A DNA stretch of 6,102 nucleotides, taken from NCBI GenBank assembly GCA_003669575.1, contig QWOR01000345.1, positions 1-6,102 on the forward strand. Direction: 5' to 3'. The stretch is from Planctomycetota bacterium (GTDB lineage Bacteria > Planctomycetota > Planctomycetia > Planctomycetales > Planctomycetaceae). Below are positions 5,497 to 6,102 of this stretch, one piece after another. Numbering within the stretch: position 1 is the stretch's first letter; every line of letters begins with the position of its first letter. The position numbers and the translations under genes were made by a program. The notes beneath the pieces were generated by a model that was not told the DNA's origin, searched no databases, and saw only the letters and a list, made by a program, of their open reading frames with translations.

Positions 5497-5758
5497 CTAT
5501 TTATTCTCACTTAAGTACCAATATGCTACTCCAACGACGATGATCGTCCCACCACAATAAATCTCGGGAGTTCCTACGAACGATGGAATCACTTCATGAA
5601 TGTAGCCGATTCGCGGGTTGGCCCAAACGCTGTTTTGAGCGTCTGTGTGACTCAGGAACAAGGGGCACTCGCAGCTGACGTTTCATCAGTCCACCCTCTG
5701 GATTGGAACTCCGACCGCCCAGCGATCGTTGTACCAGCGTGCTGAACTCCACCTCCAT
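5497..5758 (-). pseudogene. Frameshifted small reading frame ending in a membrane helix
   Basis: From ATG 5758 one frame reads MEVEFSTLVQRSLGGRSSNP and continues EGGLMKRQLRVP, and the internal ATG at 5684-5686 follows a purine-rich GAGGGTGG. At a run of four Cs on the minus strand (5662-5665) the protein-like character passes to another frame: LFLSHTDAQNSVWANPRIGY, then IHEVIPSFVGTPEIYCGG, then a hydrophobic TIIVVGVAYWYL and SENK before TAG 5497-5499. Removing one C joins the two into an 86-residue frame (62 residues from the internal ATG). The unshifted first frame instead runs on with arginine- and proline-rich residues and stops near 5594. This is best explained by a one-base insertion or a sequencing error; programmed frameshifting is less likely. 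The family is unknown. The C-terminal part shares the AT-rich composition of the next gene, 2 bases downstream. Confidence 0.4.
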
Positions 5759-5802
5759 TCTGCTGGGCTTTCGACCAGTCCCGCTGGCTCGATGCCTCTC
5801 CC

Positions 5803-6102
5803 CTACCGCACCACGTGCTCGGTACTCACGACGTAGTCCCGGTTGTCGAAGAGGTTGATGTAGAAGACCTTGGCGTCGACGGGAATCTGGGCGGTGACTC
5901 GTCCGGTGGCGGAGTCGACTGTGGCCGGGATCTGGTCCCACTTCCGGTCCTGCCATTTGCCGGTGTCGTTCGTGAAACAGAGCTCAGCCTTGGCGATGGG
6001 AGCTTCGGATTTAAAGGTCGCCCAGACTTCGGTGGCTGTGGCCCCCTGCTCGGTGATCCTGGCGAGCGGCTGGCCGTGGGTCAGGATCTGATTGGCGAAG
6101 CC
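5803..6102 (-). CDS. C-terminal part of a probably secreted hydrolase (N-terminus beyond window)
   Basis: The minus strand is open from the right edge to TAG 5803-5805, giving the last 99 residues of a larger protein. The segment has alternating beta-strand character: ATEVWATFKSEAPIAKAELC, TGKWQDRKWDQIPATVD, GRVTAQIPVDAKVFYINLFD and NRDYVVSTEHVVR. The pattern of a W-x-x-R-x-W pair followed by YINLxDNR and VSTEHV is, as I recall it, that of the C-terminal beta-sandwich of planctomycete secreted alpha/beta hydrolases (esterase or peptidase-like). No catalytic residues lie in this fragment, so the enzyme class is a guess. GC content is high and matches the left part of the window, unlike the AT-rich genes just downstream. 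Confidence 0.6.
   Translation of the reverse strand, partial: GFANQILTHGQPLARITEQGATATEVWATFKSEAPIAKAELCFTNDTGKWQDRKWDQIPATVDSATGRVTAQIPVDAKVFYINLFDNRDYVVSTEHVVR

Noticed and set aside
5594..5956. 120-codon minus-strand frame spanning the hydrolase end and the frameshifted frame
   Set aside because: Its first part is a shadow of the hydrolase C-terminus. Only the part from 5758 onward is protein-like, and it is described with the frameshifted frame.
5870..6091. 73-codon plus-strand frame opposite the hydrolase end
   Set aside because: It is antisense to a better supported frame with coherent beta-strand pattern and a stop at 5803-5805.

Overview
The window looks like chromosomal DNA from a planctomycete (Planctomycetota). 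This rests on recalled family resemblance rather than a search: a multi-spanning membrane protein with a GWGLRG motif, a small winged-helix regulator of a type common in that phylum, a DUF4239 protein, and a hydrolase-type C-terminal domain. Most of the window is GC-rich. The stretch 5300-5630 is visibly richer in A and T.

Layout. Positions 1-1402 (minus strand) hold most of a large uncharacterised integral membrane protein gene that runs off the left edge. Its reading frame stays open upstream to 1562, so its true start is uncertain. Positions 1539-1943 (minus) hold a broken winged-helix regulator gene with two stop codons 6 bases apart, after which recognisable family sequence continues in the same frame. 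Between it and the next gene is a perfect 8+8 inverted repeat (1982-2005) that looks like its operator.

The centre is a plus-strand inorganic-carbon cassette. It contains an SbtA-type sodium/bicarbonate permease (2046-3053), an SbtB-type PII-like regulator (3100-3402) and a beta-carbonic anhydrase with a twin-arginine export signal (3395-4105). The last two overlap by 8 bases. The inferred logic is that the exported anhydrase interconverts CO2 and bicarbonate outside the cytoplasmic membrane, SbtA imports bicarbonate, and SbtB gates SbtA in response to nucleotide signals. The broken regulator would originally have controlled the set from the divergent promoter region.

Downstream are a hairpin-forming intergenic repeat (4145-4190) and a plus-strand DUF4239 membrane protein gene (4310-5071). 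A gene-free stretch follows (5072-5308) with a second small hairpin repeat. On the minus strand come two short AT-rich reading frames: an intact 61-residue two-helix membrane protein (5309-5494) and a frameshifted reading frame (5497-5758). The right edge (5803-6102, minus) is the C-terminal end of a probably secreted enzyme.
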